Assembly: GCF_034350045.1 (NCBI RefSeq)
Contig: NZ_CP133781.1
Coordinates: 1,201,001-1,265,000 of the forward strand
Source of the DNA: Pseudomonas sp. CCI4.2
GTDB lineage: Bacteria > Pseudomonadota > Gammaproteobacteria > Pseudomonadales > Pseudomonadaceae
DNA length: 64,000 bases
Reading direction: 5' to 3'
Shown here: positions 1-7,723 of the stretch, piece by piece
Layout: every line of letters begins with the position of its first letter
Numbering within the stretch: position 1 is the stretch's first letter
Translations under genes and position numbers: made by a program
The notes under the pieces: generated by a model
What the model was told of the DNA's origin: nothing
Seen by the model: the letters and a program-made list of their open reading frames with translations, nothing else
Database searches by the model: none

Positions 1-2366
1 TCATAACGCACCGTGGCAAACGCCAACAACGGAATCGAGGTGCCGCTTGGCGTGACAATTTGCAGGTTTTGCAATGTCTCCGGCGTACCGCGCTCGGCGT
101 CTTCTGCGCGGCCGACGACGTTGATCAGGTAAATATCGTCCCGTACTTGGGTGACGGGCGAGCCGGTGACGATGCTGTTCATCAATTGCGCCACGTCCTG
201 GGACGACAACCCCAACTGTCGGGCCTTGTCTTGGGCGATATCGATGCGCAGCACTTTGCCGGGCTCGTTCCAATCGTAGATGATTTCGCCAATGTGCGAA
301 TTTTGACCCAGTAAGGTCGCCAGCTCGATAGCGTGCTGGCGAACTTTGTCGATGTCTTTGCCGCTCACCCTGTACTGAATCGGACGCCCCACCGGCGGCC
401 CCATTTCCAGCGGTTGCACGTAGCTGCCGATGCCAACGAAGTCATCGCGCAGGCGGTTTTTCAGGCGTTGGGTCAATGCGCCACGCTGCTCCAGACCTTT
501 GCTGACGATCACCAGTTGCGCGTAGTACGGGTTTTCCAGTTGCTGATCCAGCGGCAAATAAAAGCGCACCGCGCCCTGACCTATGTAAGTGCTCCAGCGC
601 GCAATGTCCGGGTCGTCCTTGAGTGTGGCTTCAAGCCGATCCACCGCTTTGCGGGTTTTATTGATCGAAGCGTTTTGCGGCAGGTTCAAGTCCACTAGAA
701 TTTCCGGCCGGTCTGACGACGGAAAAAACTGATTCTGGACGAAGCGCATTGAAAACACTGCCATCGCAAACAACAGCACGGTGATGAGGATCGTCCACCA
801 CCGGTTGCGCATCGCCAACAGCATGCCGCCGTTGAACGCCCGTGCGAGGCGTCCCGGTTTTTCTGATTTCTTTTTGATGTTCTCGCTGAGGATGTGAACG
901 CCAAGCACCGGCGCGAACAACACTGCAACCACCCACGACACCAGCATCGCCACGGCAATGACCGCGAACAGAGTGAACGTGTATTCCCCGGCAGAGCTGG
1001 CGTTGAGGCCAATTGGCACGAACCCGGCCACGGTGACCAAGGTGCCGGTCAACATCGGAAACGCCGTCGAGGTGTAGGCGAAGGTAGCGGCTTGTTCTTT
1101 AGTTTCCCCCAGCTCCAGGCGGGTGACCATCATCTCCACCGTGATCATGGCGTCGTCCACCAACAGGCCGAGGGCGATGATCAACGCGCCGAGGGAAATT
1201 CGCTGCATGGTGATGCCGCTGTATTCCATGAAGACGAAGACCATCGCCAACACCAACGGAATCGAACACGCGACCACCAATCCGGCGCGCACGCCGAGAC
1301 TGATAAAGCTGACGATCAATACGATGGCCACCGCCTCGAACAGTGCGCTGGTGAAGCCGCCGACGGCCTTCTCCACCACTTGCGCCTGATCCGACACGTT
1401 GTGTACGCCGACGCCCACTGGCAGGTCGGCGGTAGCGGCGTCCATCTGTGAATGCAGGGCGTTACCGAATGTCTGGATGTTGCCGCCTTTCTGCATGGCG
1501 ATGGCCAAGCCAATGGCGGGCTTGCCGTTGAAGCGGAACATCGGTGTAGGCGGGTCGGTGTAACCTCGGCTGATGTCGGCAATGTCGCTCAGGCGATAGA
1601 AGCGGTCATTAAGCCGTAAGTTGACCGTCTCAAGGTCTTTTTCCGAGGCGAACTGGCCCGACGTGCGCACGGTAATCCGTTCCGGCCCGGCTTCGATGAC
1701 CCCGGCCGGCGTGACCGTGTTTTGCGATTGCAGACTTTGCACGACTTGCCGCTGATCCAGGCCTAACGCAGCCAACTTGCGGGTGGAGAAATTCAGGTAC
1801 AGCACCTCGTCCTGCTGGCCTATCATCTCGACCTTGCCCAGACCCGGTACCGCGCGGATGCCAGCCCTGACTTGCTCCACGTAGTCACGCAACTGGCGCA
1901 TGGACAAGCCATCAGCGGTAAACGCATAGATTGAGCCGTACACGTCGCCGAATTCGTCGTTAAACGCCGGCCCTTGAATGCCCTGGGGAAAGTTGCCGCG
2001 AATGTCGTTGATCTTCTTGCGAACCTGGTACCAGATTTCCGGAATGGCCTTGGCATTGGTGGTGTCGCGCAGATAAACAAACACCGTCGATTCGCCAGGC
2101 CGGGTGTAGCTTTTGACGTAATCAAGGGAGTCCAGTTCTTCTAGTTTTTTCTCGATACGGTCGGTGACTTGCTCCAGGGTTTCATCCACTGTGGCACCGG
2201 GCCACCGGGTTTGAATGACCATAGTTTTGATGGTGAACGAAGGGTCTTCTTCACGCCCAAGATTCAGGTACGAAAACACCCCCATCAACAACGCGACGAA
2301 CATCAGGTACCAAACAAACGATTGGTGTTTGATGGCCCAATCGGACAGGTTGAAGTTCCCTTTCAT
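1..2366 (-). CDS. triC: RND efflux pump, inner-membrane transporter TriC (partial, C-terminus off the window)
   Basis: This is the proton-driven inner-membrane pump of a tripartite drug efflux system. The reading frame opens at ATG 2366 and stays open to the left edge, giving about 788 of the roughly 1,000 residues usual for the family. A first membrane helix lies near residues 16-36 and is followed by GREEDPSF. The hydrophobic transmembrane-4 block ends in LLVDDAMITVE, with the Asp pair near 404-405 that carries protons in RND pumps. Its ATG overlaps the triB stop (ATGA), so it is the last gene of a three-gene operon. Two adaptor genes in front of one RND gene is the arrangement of P. aeruginosa TriABC (triclosan efflux, working with OpmH). 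RND identity is certain. The Tri name rests on this gene order and recalled family resemblance. The outer-membrane channel is not in the window. Confidence 0.88.
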   Translation of the reverse strand, partial: MKGNFNLSDWAIKHQSFVWYLMFVALLMGVFSYLNLGREEDPSFTIKTMVIQTRWPGATVDETLEQVTDRIEKKLEELDSLDYVKSYTRPGESTVFVYLRDTTNAKAIPEIWYQVRKKINDIRGNFPQGIQGPAFNDEFGDVYGSIYAFTADGLSMRQLRDYVEQVRAGIRAVPGLGKVEMIGQQDEVLYLNFSTRKLAALGLDQRQVVQSLQSQNTVTPAGVIEAGPERITVRTSGQFASEKDLETVNLRLNDRFYRLSDIADISRGYTDPPTPMFRFNGKPAIGLAIAMQKGGNIQTFGNALHSQMDAATADLPVGVGVHNVSDQAQVVEKAVGGFTSALFEAVAIVLIVSFISLGVRAGLVVACSIPLVLAMVFVFMEYSGITMQRISLGALIIALGLLVDDAMITVEMMVTRLELGETKEQAATFAYTSTAFPMLTGTLVTVAGFVPIGLNASSAGEYTFTLFAVIAVAMLVSWVVAVLFAPVLGVHILSENIKKKSEKPGRLARAFNGGMLLAMRNRWWTILITVLLFAMAVFSMRFVQNQFFPSSDRPEILVDLNLPQNASINKTRKAVDRLEATLKDDPDIARWSTYIGQGAVRFYLPLDQQLENPYYAQLVIVSKGLEQRGALTQRLKNRLRDDFVGIGSYVQPLEMGPPVGRPIQYRVSGKDIDKVRQHAIELATLLGQNSHIGEIIYDWNEPGKVLRIDIAQDKARQLGLSSQDVAQLMNSIVTGSPVTQVRDDIYLINVVGRAEDAERGTPETLQNLQIVTPSGTSIPLLAFATVRY

Positions 2367-3433
2367 CGTGGGGCATCCTTATCGACTTTAACTTTTTGGC
2401 CAGGCTTGAGGCTGTTCACACCGGCACTGACCACGCGCTCGCCGGCCTTCACGCCCGCCACCAAAACCACGCTGTCATCGTCGCGGCTTATAACGTTGAC
2501 CTCTCGCGGGGCGACGGTTTGGTTTTGCACGTCGACGATCCAGATTTGGGTCTTACCATCGACGTTCTGCACGGCGTTGATCGGCAGCTGTACCCGGGGT
2601 TCGATCGCGGTGGTGAGGGTAACGCTGATGGCAGTGCCGAGACGAAATGCGGTGGGAGTGTCAGTTAACGTCAGGCGCGCACGGCGGGTACGGGTCGAGC
2701 GTTCAGCTTGGGGCTCAATTTCGCGAAGCGTAGCGGTGGTGTTGATCTCCGGCGCCAACTGAGCCGCCACCTTGAATTCCACGCCTTCGTGCAGCTCATC
2801 GGCCAGCGACGCAGGCAGGTCAATTACCGCTTCTTTGATGTCGGGCCGTGCCAGTGTCACCACTTTTTGTCCGGCACTGACCACTTGCCCGGCCTCGACT
2901 TTCCAGTTGGTCACCACCGCCGCGTGATCGGCACGCAGGTCGCTGTAGTTGAGCTGATCCTGGGCCTGAGTGACCGCCGCCCTCGCTTGCTCCAGCGAGG
3001 CGCGGGTGGTACGCAAATCCGTCTGGGCAATATCGAGTTGGGCCTGAGCCCCTACGCCCCGGTCGAACAACTCTTGTTGGCGGCGTGCATTGGCCTGAGT
3101 GTTGATCCACTGCGCTTCGATTCGCGCCAAATCGCCTTGGCGGGCCCGCAGGTTATTTTGCTGATCGGTGGGATCAAGGGTCGCCAACAGCTGGCCGTTC
3201 TCCACTTCACTGCCAACGTCGACACTGCGTTGGGCGATGCGGCCTGACACACGAAACCCCAGCGTGCTTTCGTAGCGGGCCTGAATATTTCCGGCAAAGC
3301 GCCCGAGGTTTTCCACGGATTGCGGCTGGACCTCGATGGACAACACCGGGCGCACCGGTTCAGGCGGTGGCTCGGGTTTGCTACAAGCACTGATCATCAG
3401 GCTGCTCAGCACCATCAATGACAGGCGCTTCAT
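2363..3433 (-). CDS. triB: RND efflux periplasmic adaptor, second of two (TriB-like)
   Basis: Membrane fusion protein of 356 residues that links the inner-membrane pump to an outer-membrane channel. The N-terminus is a lipoprotein signal with a lipobox ending ISAC, so the mature protein should be lipid-anchored in the periplasm. The order is typical of HlyD/AcrA adaptors: a barrel and lipoyl half-motif near residues 45-90 (GRIAQRSVDVGSEVENG), an alpha-helical hairpin rich in Gln, Ala and Arg near 90-160, then the second lipoyl half and beta-barrel domains. The start overlaps the stop of the upstream adaptor gene and the stop overlaps the pump start, both by ATGA. That means translational coupling of all three genes. 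TriABC-type pumps need both adaptors, which fits two non-identical copies here. Confidence 0.87.
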   Translation of the reverse strand: MKRLSLMVLSSLMISACSKPEPPPEPVRPVLSIEVQPQSVENLGRFAGNIQARYESTLGFRVSGRIAQRSVDVGSEVENGQLLATLDPTDQQNNLRARQGDLARIEAQWINTQANARRQQELFDRGVGAQAQLDIAQTDLRTTRASLEQARAAVTQAQDQLNYSDLRADHAAVVTNWKVEAGQVVSAGQKVVTLARPDIKEAVIDLPASLADELHEGVEFKVAAQLAPEINTTATLREIEPQAERSTRTRRARLTLTDTPTAFRLGTAISVTLTTAIEPRVQLPINAVQNVDGKTQIWIVDVQNQTVAPREVNVISRDDDSVVLVAGVKAGERVVSAGVNSLKPGQKVKVDKDAPR

Positions 3434-4548
3434 GGCTGCGCCTTCGCGGTGGCGGGCTGGGGCGGTTGGGCAATCTCGACCTGCATATCGGGGTGCAATA
3501 ACTGGCCACCGGCAACCACTGCTTTTTCGTCAGCGTTCAACCCCTCGCTGATGACCACGCTGCCGGTCAAATAGCGGGCGACTTTAACGGCGTGCAAATT
3601 AGCAATGCCTTGGTCGTCAACCACCCAAACGGCCGGTTGCCCCAGTTGATCACCGAGGCCTTTGGTCAGTGCCGCCCACGGCAGTTGGACGCTGGCTTTG
3701 GCCGGCACGCTCAAGGCTGCACTGACCACCGAGCCCAGCTCCATACCCGCCGGTAATTGCGTCAGTGTGATTTTGACTTGCAGCGTGCCGGTCTGCGCGG
3801 AGACGGCGGGCGTTACTTCACGGACTTTGCCAGACACCTTGATGGCCGGGTTGTCGAGCAAGGTCACCTGCACCGCCTGATCAGTAGGAGGGTCGACGAA
3901 CAGCGATTCATAGACGTTGAATACCGCATCACGCTCGCCATCGCGCGCCAAGCCAAAAATCGGCACGGTGGCTTGCACCACTTGCCCGACTTCCGCCTGC
4001 CGCGAGGTAATAATGCCCGGCGCATCCGCCACCAGCGCGGTGTAACCCAACTGCTCACGGGCATTGGCCAACTGCGCCTGAGCCGCCTTCAGCGCGCTTT
4101 GGCTGCTGCGCAACGCCGCCTGTGCCGAATCGTATTCGCTGCGGCTGGTATACCCTTTGGGCAGTAATTTTTCCTGGCGCACAAACGCTGCGCTGGTCTG
4201 TTGGACTCTCGCTTGCTCAGCGGCTTGGGCGGCGACAGCTGAGTCAACGCTGGTTTGTAGGTCTTTGGGGTCAAGTTTGGCCAGAACTTGTTTGGCCGAG
4301 ACCCGATCACCGACGTCGACCATCCGCTGAATGATTTTGCCGCCCACGCGGAATGACAATTGAGTCTGCACCCGTGCCTGAATATCGCCCGTCAGCGACA
4401 CGGCGGCGGCGAAGTCGGCGGTTTTCACCTGCTGGACGTAAACCCTGGGGCGCTGCGGTTCTTGCGGTTTTTTGTCGCCACAACCGACCAATAAGCCAAG
4501 CACCACGCTCAAGCTGACCACGGCATATTTTGATCGATGAGCGGGCAT
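3430..4548 (-). CDS. triA: RND efflux periplasmic adaptor, first of two (TriA-like)
   Basis: First gene of the efflux operon, a 372-residue HlyD/AcrA-family adaptor. The signal peptide ends in the lipobox LVGC, so it is a predicted periplasmic lipoprotein. The lipoyl half-motif GGKIIQRMVDVGDRVSAKQ lies near residues 67-85, followed by a helical hairpin (repeated AQAALRSSQSALK-type heptads) and the barrel domains. The tail is rich in Pro, Ala and Gln. An AAAGGAGT Shine-Dalgarno sits just before the ATG at 4548, so this start is well supported. No regulator gene lies beside the operon. The 164-bp gap to the divergent ATPase relic must hold the promoter. Sequence divergence from triB suggests the two adaptors do different jobs in one complex rather than being a recent duplication. 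Confidence 0.87.
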   Translation of the reverse strand: MPAHRSKYAVVSLSVVLGLLVGCGDKKPQEPQRPRVYVQQVKTADFAAAVSLTGDIQARVQTQLSFRVGGKIIQRMVDVGDRVSAKQVLAKLDPKDLQTSVDSAVAAQAAEQARVQQTSAAFVRQEKLLPKGYTSRSEYDSAQAALRSSQSALKAAQAQLANAREQLGYTALVADAPGIITSRQAEVGQVVQATVPIFGLARDGERDAVFNVYESLFVDPPTDQAVQVTLLDNPAIKVSGKVREVTPAVSAQTGTLQVKITLTQLPAGMELGSVVSAALSVPAKASVQLPWAALTKGLGDQLGQPAVWVVDDQGIANLHAVKVARYLTGSVVISEGLNADEKAVVAGGQLLHPDMQVEIAQPPQPATAKAQP

Positions 4549-4712
4549 GCAGACTCCTTTGCAAATGCCGTGACAGACACGCGGTACAGGTTGTAGGAAA
4601 TCATTTCTAAATCTGAGGTATGCGACTGTGAGCGTAGATCAGGGTTCCGTCACTGACTAAACTCATGGTTTATGGAAATAGGTGGGCCTCATACGCCCTC
4701 AAGGACGTCAGC

Positions 4713-5096
4713 ATGTTGAAAACTCTCGCCGTGGCCAATTACCGCTCGATCAATTCGTTGGTAATGCCTCTTGGGCGCCTTAACGTCATCACCGGACCCA
4801 ATGGCAGCGGCAAATCAAACCTCTACCGAGCGCTGCGCCTGTTAGCCGAAACCGCTCAAGGCGGCGTCATTAATGCGCTGGCACGCGAAGGCGGTCTGTT
4901 GCCCGCGCTGGCCCGGTTGATTATTCAAGCGTCGCAGCATTGCCAAGTCTGGGTGGTCTCCCACGCCAGCCGCTTGATCGCCGCGCTGGAAAACGACCCA
5001 AGCTGCAACCCCATCGTGCTGGAAAAAAACTTCGGCCAAACCGCAATCGTGGGGCAAGGCATGCTCGATGCCCCAGCTTGGCATTGGCCGGATTGA
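4713..5096 (+). pseudogene. AAA/RecF-like ATPase relic with large internal deletion
   Basis: A 127-residue reading frame fuses the start and the end of a much larger ATPase. Residues 1-60 hold a typical SMC/RecF-like start (LKTLAVANYRSIN, then the Walker A motif GPNGSGKS and RALRLLAETA). From about residue 64 the frame jumps to what looks like the family's C-terminus (PALARLIIQASQ, then WVVSHASRLI, the switch/His region after Walker B). The middle, including Walker B and the ABC signature, is missing. Proteins of this type are usually about 350-400 residues, so some 250 codons have been lost in frame near 4900. The start at 4713 has AAGGA upstream. An in-frame ATG at 4665 is less likely. A functional mini-protein cannot be excluded but is unlikely without Walker B. 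Confidence 0.7.
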
Positions 5097-5412
5097 ATGA
5101 GATGTTTAGGGACGGCCTGAAGTAAGCCGTTCTTTTTCCGGAAAGTCAGGTGTCCCATTGTTCTTGGGTGAGTGGCTGAGTCACTGTTTGGCGTGTGGGC
5201 ATGAGTGTGAAGTGGTGCGCTGGGTGTTCTTCCAGGGGACGACGTTGTCAATCTCGCTCAGGAAATATCACGGCGGGTTCGCTTACGTTTATCTGCGTAC
5301 TCGGCATCGGCGAAAGAAATCTGCCCCATCGGAGTACCAACCATTCAGCTCATGTGATGGAAGACATTTCACCAGATTTTAAAACCTTTTTCAGAGTTTC
5401 CCCTAGGCACTA
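5097..5412. other. Intergenic stretch, no gene seen
   Basis: This 316-bp gap lies between the ATPase relic and the end of the secreted-protein gene. Short open frames exist on the plus strand (for example 5158-5382), but they have no Shine-Dalgarno and no recognisable protein pattern. It may be remnant DNA from the same decay that truncated the ATPase gene. Confidence 0.5.
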
Positions 5413-6021
5413 TTAATTGCCGCTTATACCACCCGTATTCGCAATGGAGAAAAACCTGACACACGAAAGTTTACCGTCAATTCCGTTATGGTAAGCGCCT
5501 GAAATATACTTAACGCCAGGTGTCACTTCTTGACCTATGCCGACGCCAGTATCGAGACGTTTCACAATGCCTGTTGTAGTGTGGTGCGCCATCACTTTGT
5601 ACTCAAAGTAATCATCATCATACAAATGACTGTCACCGCATTTCTTATCATAGAAACCAAAACTCATTATCCCCGCGTCAATAAGCCTATAGCCATAGGC
5701 TTCGTCGTTATTGCAGCCATAAATATGGCTGTCCAGATACACGTCTACCTCTCCTTTTGTCCCAATTTCCGGAAGGGGAATCGTACATCTTAACTGCCAG
5801 GTTCCGTTGCCTGTAGTCGGAGCGGTATTTTTGTACAGTTCAAGTGATCCGTTGGCCATGGGTGTGGCGCTAGCGGCAGACACGCCCTCATCTGCCCCCA
5901 TCGCTAAACCACCCGTAAACAAAAGGCTTGTACATACCGCTAACACGCTACAACGCCGTTTATTAAATCGATTGATGGCAACCCGGCTGTTCAATACTTC
6001 CTTTTTTTTCAAAATATCCAT
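5413..6021 (-). CDS. Hypothetical secreted four-cysteine protein
   Basis: A 202-residue protein I do not recognise. A long basic n-region (about 23 residues, ending NKRR) precedes a hydrophobic stretch and a likely signal-peptidase site after AMG near residue 42, so it is probably exported. The mature part has four Cys (in LRCTIP, YGCNND, KKCGDS and LSCVRF) that could form two disulfides in the periplasm or outside the cell. It is rich in Tyr, Asp and Gly, for example HLYDDDYFEYK. The gene and its upstream region are clearly more AT-rich than the neighbours, which hints at horizontal origin. It is a single-gene unit lying between two broken genes. No transmembrane segment follows the signal. 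The function is unknown: a secreted effector or inhibitor would fit, but nothing shows it. Confidence 0.65.
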   Translation of the reverse strand: MDILKKKEVLNSRVAINRFNKRRCSVLAVCTSLLFTGGLAMGADEGVSAASATPMANGSLELYKNTAPTTGNGTWQLRCTIPLPEIGTKGEVDVYLDSHIYGCNNDEAYGYRLIDAGIMSFGFYDKKCGDSHLYDDDYFEYKVMAHHTTTGIVKRLDTGVGIGQEVTPGVKYISGAYHNGIDGKLSCVRFFSIANTGGISGN

Positions 6022-6228
6022 ATTTTTCTACTCAACAAGTATTTAATGGCTTAACCCAGCCTTAATAAAACACTTATGGGCGAACGAGAACAACTGCCAT
6101 TAATGACAGTCACTAGAACGTCTCGCAACAATAATTTATTAACAGATCGCGATCCGCTATATCGTCAGCGCGAGTTAGTCTCTGTTGATTCCCATTGAAA
6201 CCGATTCAATTGCAAAGGCGTCGCACTG

Positions 6229-6914
6229 TTAATCGTGCAGGCGCACGGCGCTAGTAGCCTCCCGCGCCATTTCCAACTCAGCGCCTTGCAGCCACTGTCC
6301 GTAGTATTCTTTCAACTCCTGCTCCCATCCAGCCACTTCATCAAGCACGTGTTCGGCGTAGTCAAGCGACAGCGCGAAATGGGCGTGGTGACTTAGCAGG
6401 TTCTTGCGGCTGATCTTGGTTCCTTCCCGGCCAACCGCCATCACCAACGTTTGAGCAGGCCCTTCACCCAAGACCGGCAACACGTCGTAAATCGGCGATA
6501 GACGCCATTGTCCATCCAGCCAAATGATTGCGTGGTTGCGAGGATGGTCGTCGCTGTTTCCCACCAAAGCGGTGTAGCACATGGGCTTGAAGAATACGGT
6601 CGTTGTTCGGTGACTTGAGCAAAAAATCGATGGGCGCCAGATCTTGACCGTAAACGCGATGAAGTAATCGCTCACCCCAGCCGTCAGGCATGGCGTCGTT
6701 GATGAAGCCTGGAATGCCCCGTTTTTTTGAAACGCCTGTGTAGGCTTCTGCGCGCAATGGATAGTTAACGGGGTCGGGCACCCACCCACCCACCGCGCGC
6801 CACGTAGTCGGGCGCATAGATAAACTCACCGACTTTACCCTGCAAGGTCAGCCTGCCAAGCGTCAGCAGCTCGCGCGTGACCGGATGCTCCATGTAGATG
6901 TAGGCACGAGACAT
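6229..6914 (-). pseudogene. hipA-type Ser/Thr kinase toxin gene, frameshifted and internally deleted
   Basis: HipA family proteins are kinase toxins of about 420-440 residues. Only about 230 codons remain here, in three frames. Frame 1 starts at ATG 6914 (MSRAYIYMEHPVTREL, ending YVARGGW). At 6779-6794 it meets four copies of the tetranucleotide GGTG and the frame shifts. Frame 2 continues with VPDPVNYPLRAEAY and GFINDAMPDGWGERLL, ending LLKSPNNDR near 6600. The central kinase region is deleted there and a third frame resumes with CYTALVGNSDDHPRNH, the HipA catalytic segment, and runs to 6229. With three GGTG copies, frames 1 and 2 would join as VARGGWVPDPVN. The gene is therefore dead at least twice. 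It starts one base into the hipB-like stop codon (TGATG), the usual toxin-antitoxin operon arrangement. Confidence 0.85.
6779..6794. repeat. Tetranucleotide repeat CACC x4 (GGTG on the coding strand) at the hipA frameshift
   Basis: Four perfect head-to-tail copies of CACC lie exactly where the first and second hipA frames separate. Removing one copy restores a continuous reading frame, so a one-unit slippage event explains the frameshift. Confidence 0.85.
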
Positions 6915-7258
6915 CAAAAATCCTCCGCCTTAGGCTTAGACAGTCGGACACGCTTGGAAGCAAGGTTCGTTTGAGCATCTTGATGAGCGGCATACCGAAT
7001 CATCTGTGACGTATTTTCGATGCCTTCCAGTGAACTGAAAAGCATCTCGCTAATACCCAAGCGCCACAGCACCAACATGAACGACCTAAGGTCAACGTGC
7101 TCCGACCCATTCTCAATTTTGCGCAGCGTATGCTCTGAAATTCCGAGGCTGGTTTTGAGGTCGGTCTGGCGCAGGCCCAGGTCCACGCGCTTAGCCTTTA
7201 CTAAAAGCCCGATTTTACTAAGCGAATCGCCGCAACCTACTGGGAAAAAGTCTTTCAT
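6914..7258 (-). CDS. HipB-like helix-turn-helix antitoxin/repressor
   Basis: A 114-residue XRE-family DNA-binding protein. The helix-turn-helix lies near residues 15-65 (IGLLVKAKRVDLGLRQTDL, then LGISEHTLRKIENG), followed by SFMLVLWRLGISEML, which matches the antitoxin side of HipBA modules. I chose ATG 7258 (MKDFFPVG) over the longer frame from 7306, because it places the HTH at the usual distance. The frame is intact although the partner toxin gene downstream is broken. Antitoxins of this class bind and neutralise HipA and repress their own operon. With no working toxin left, this protein can act only as a repressor, or against a HipA encoded elsewhere. The C-terminal tail is basic (LASKRVRLSKPKAEDF). 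Confidence 0.78.
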   Translation of the reverse strand: MKDFFPVGCGDSLSKIGLLVKAKRVDLGLRQTDLKTSLGISEHTLRKIENGSEHVDLRSFMLVLWRLGISEMLFSSLEGIENTSQMIRYAAHQDAQTNLASKRVRLSKPKAEDF

Positions 7259-7723
7259 AACACGCCTCAGATTGAGCTTTATCTGCAATAAGGCTGACTG
7301 TAGCACGGCTTATAAATTCAGATGAGGGGGGTAAAGTTGATGATGGCGGGGGGTTACTTACGCTGTAGGCCTCTTAGAGGCTGGTAACAGTAGCGAGCAA
7401 ATTTTGACGAGGTGAGACTGGCAAAAAAAGCATGTTTCCAGAAAAGTGGGGGGATACCGCATCATCTACGACGCGCCCGTGATGCCTTCCACTCTGCATG
7501 CGCTCGCAAACAGCTGGGCCTAAACGCTAAGGATTCTAGATAGGTGTACAGCTAAATCTATGAAAGCCCCGTGCAGCGTGCTATCTATATCCGGCAGTTT
7601 CTAGGCGCCATCAAAATGACATTGATCTGACTGAGGGCCCTTTGCCAACTAATAGCCGTATACATAGACACGCCCGGCACCCAATTAGCGACGGCTCCTC
7701 AGGTCCGAGTCAGGAGCAACAGC
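7259..7723. other. Intergenic region upstream of the hipB-like gene and the REC-GGDEF-EAL gene
   Basis: About 465 bp without a supportable gene. It must contain the divergent promoters for the hipB-like gene (minus) and the response-regulator gene (plus). A loose inverted repeat, CTTTAT with AATAAG, at 7277-7292 could be an autoregulatory operator of the antitoxin. A GAGTCAGGAGCAAC ribosome-binding region precedes the ATG at 7724. I see nothing else. Confidence 0.4.

Noticed and set aside
5158..5382. 74-codon frame between the ATPase relic and the secreted protein
   Set aside because: It has no Shine-Dalgarno and no domain, and its composition resembles shifted coding debris.
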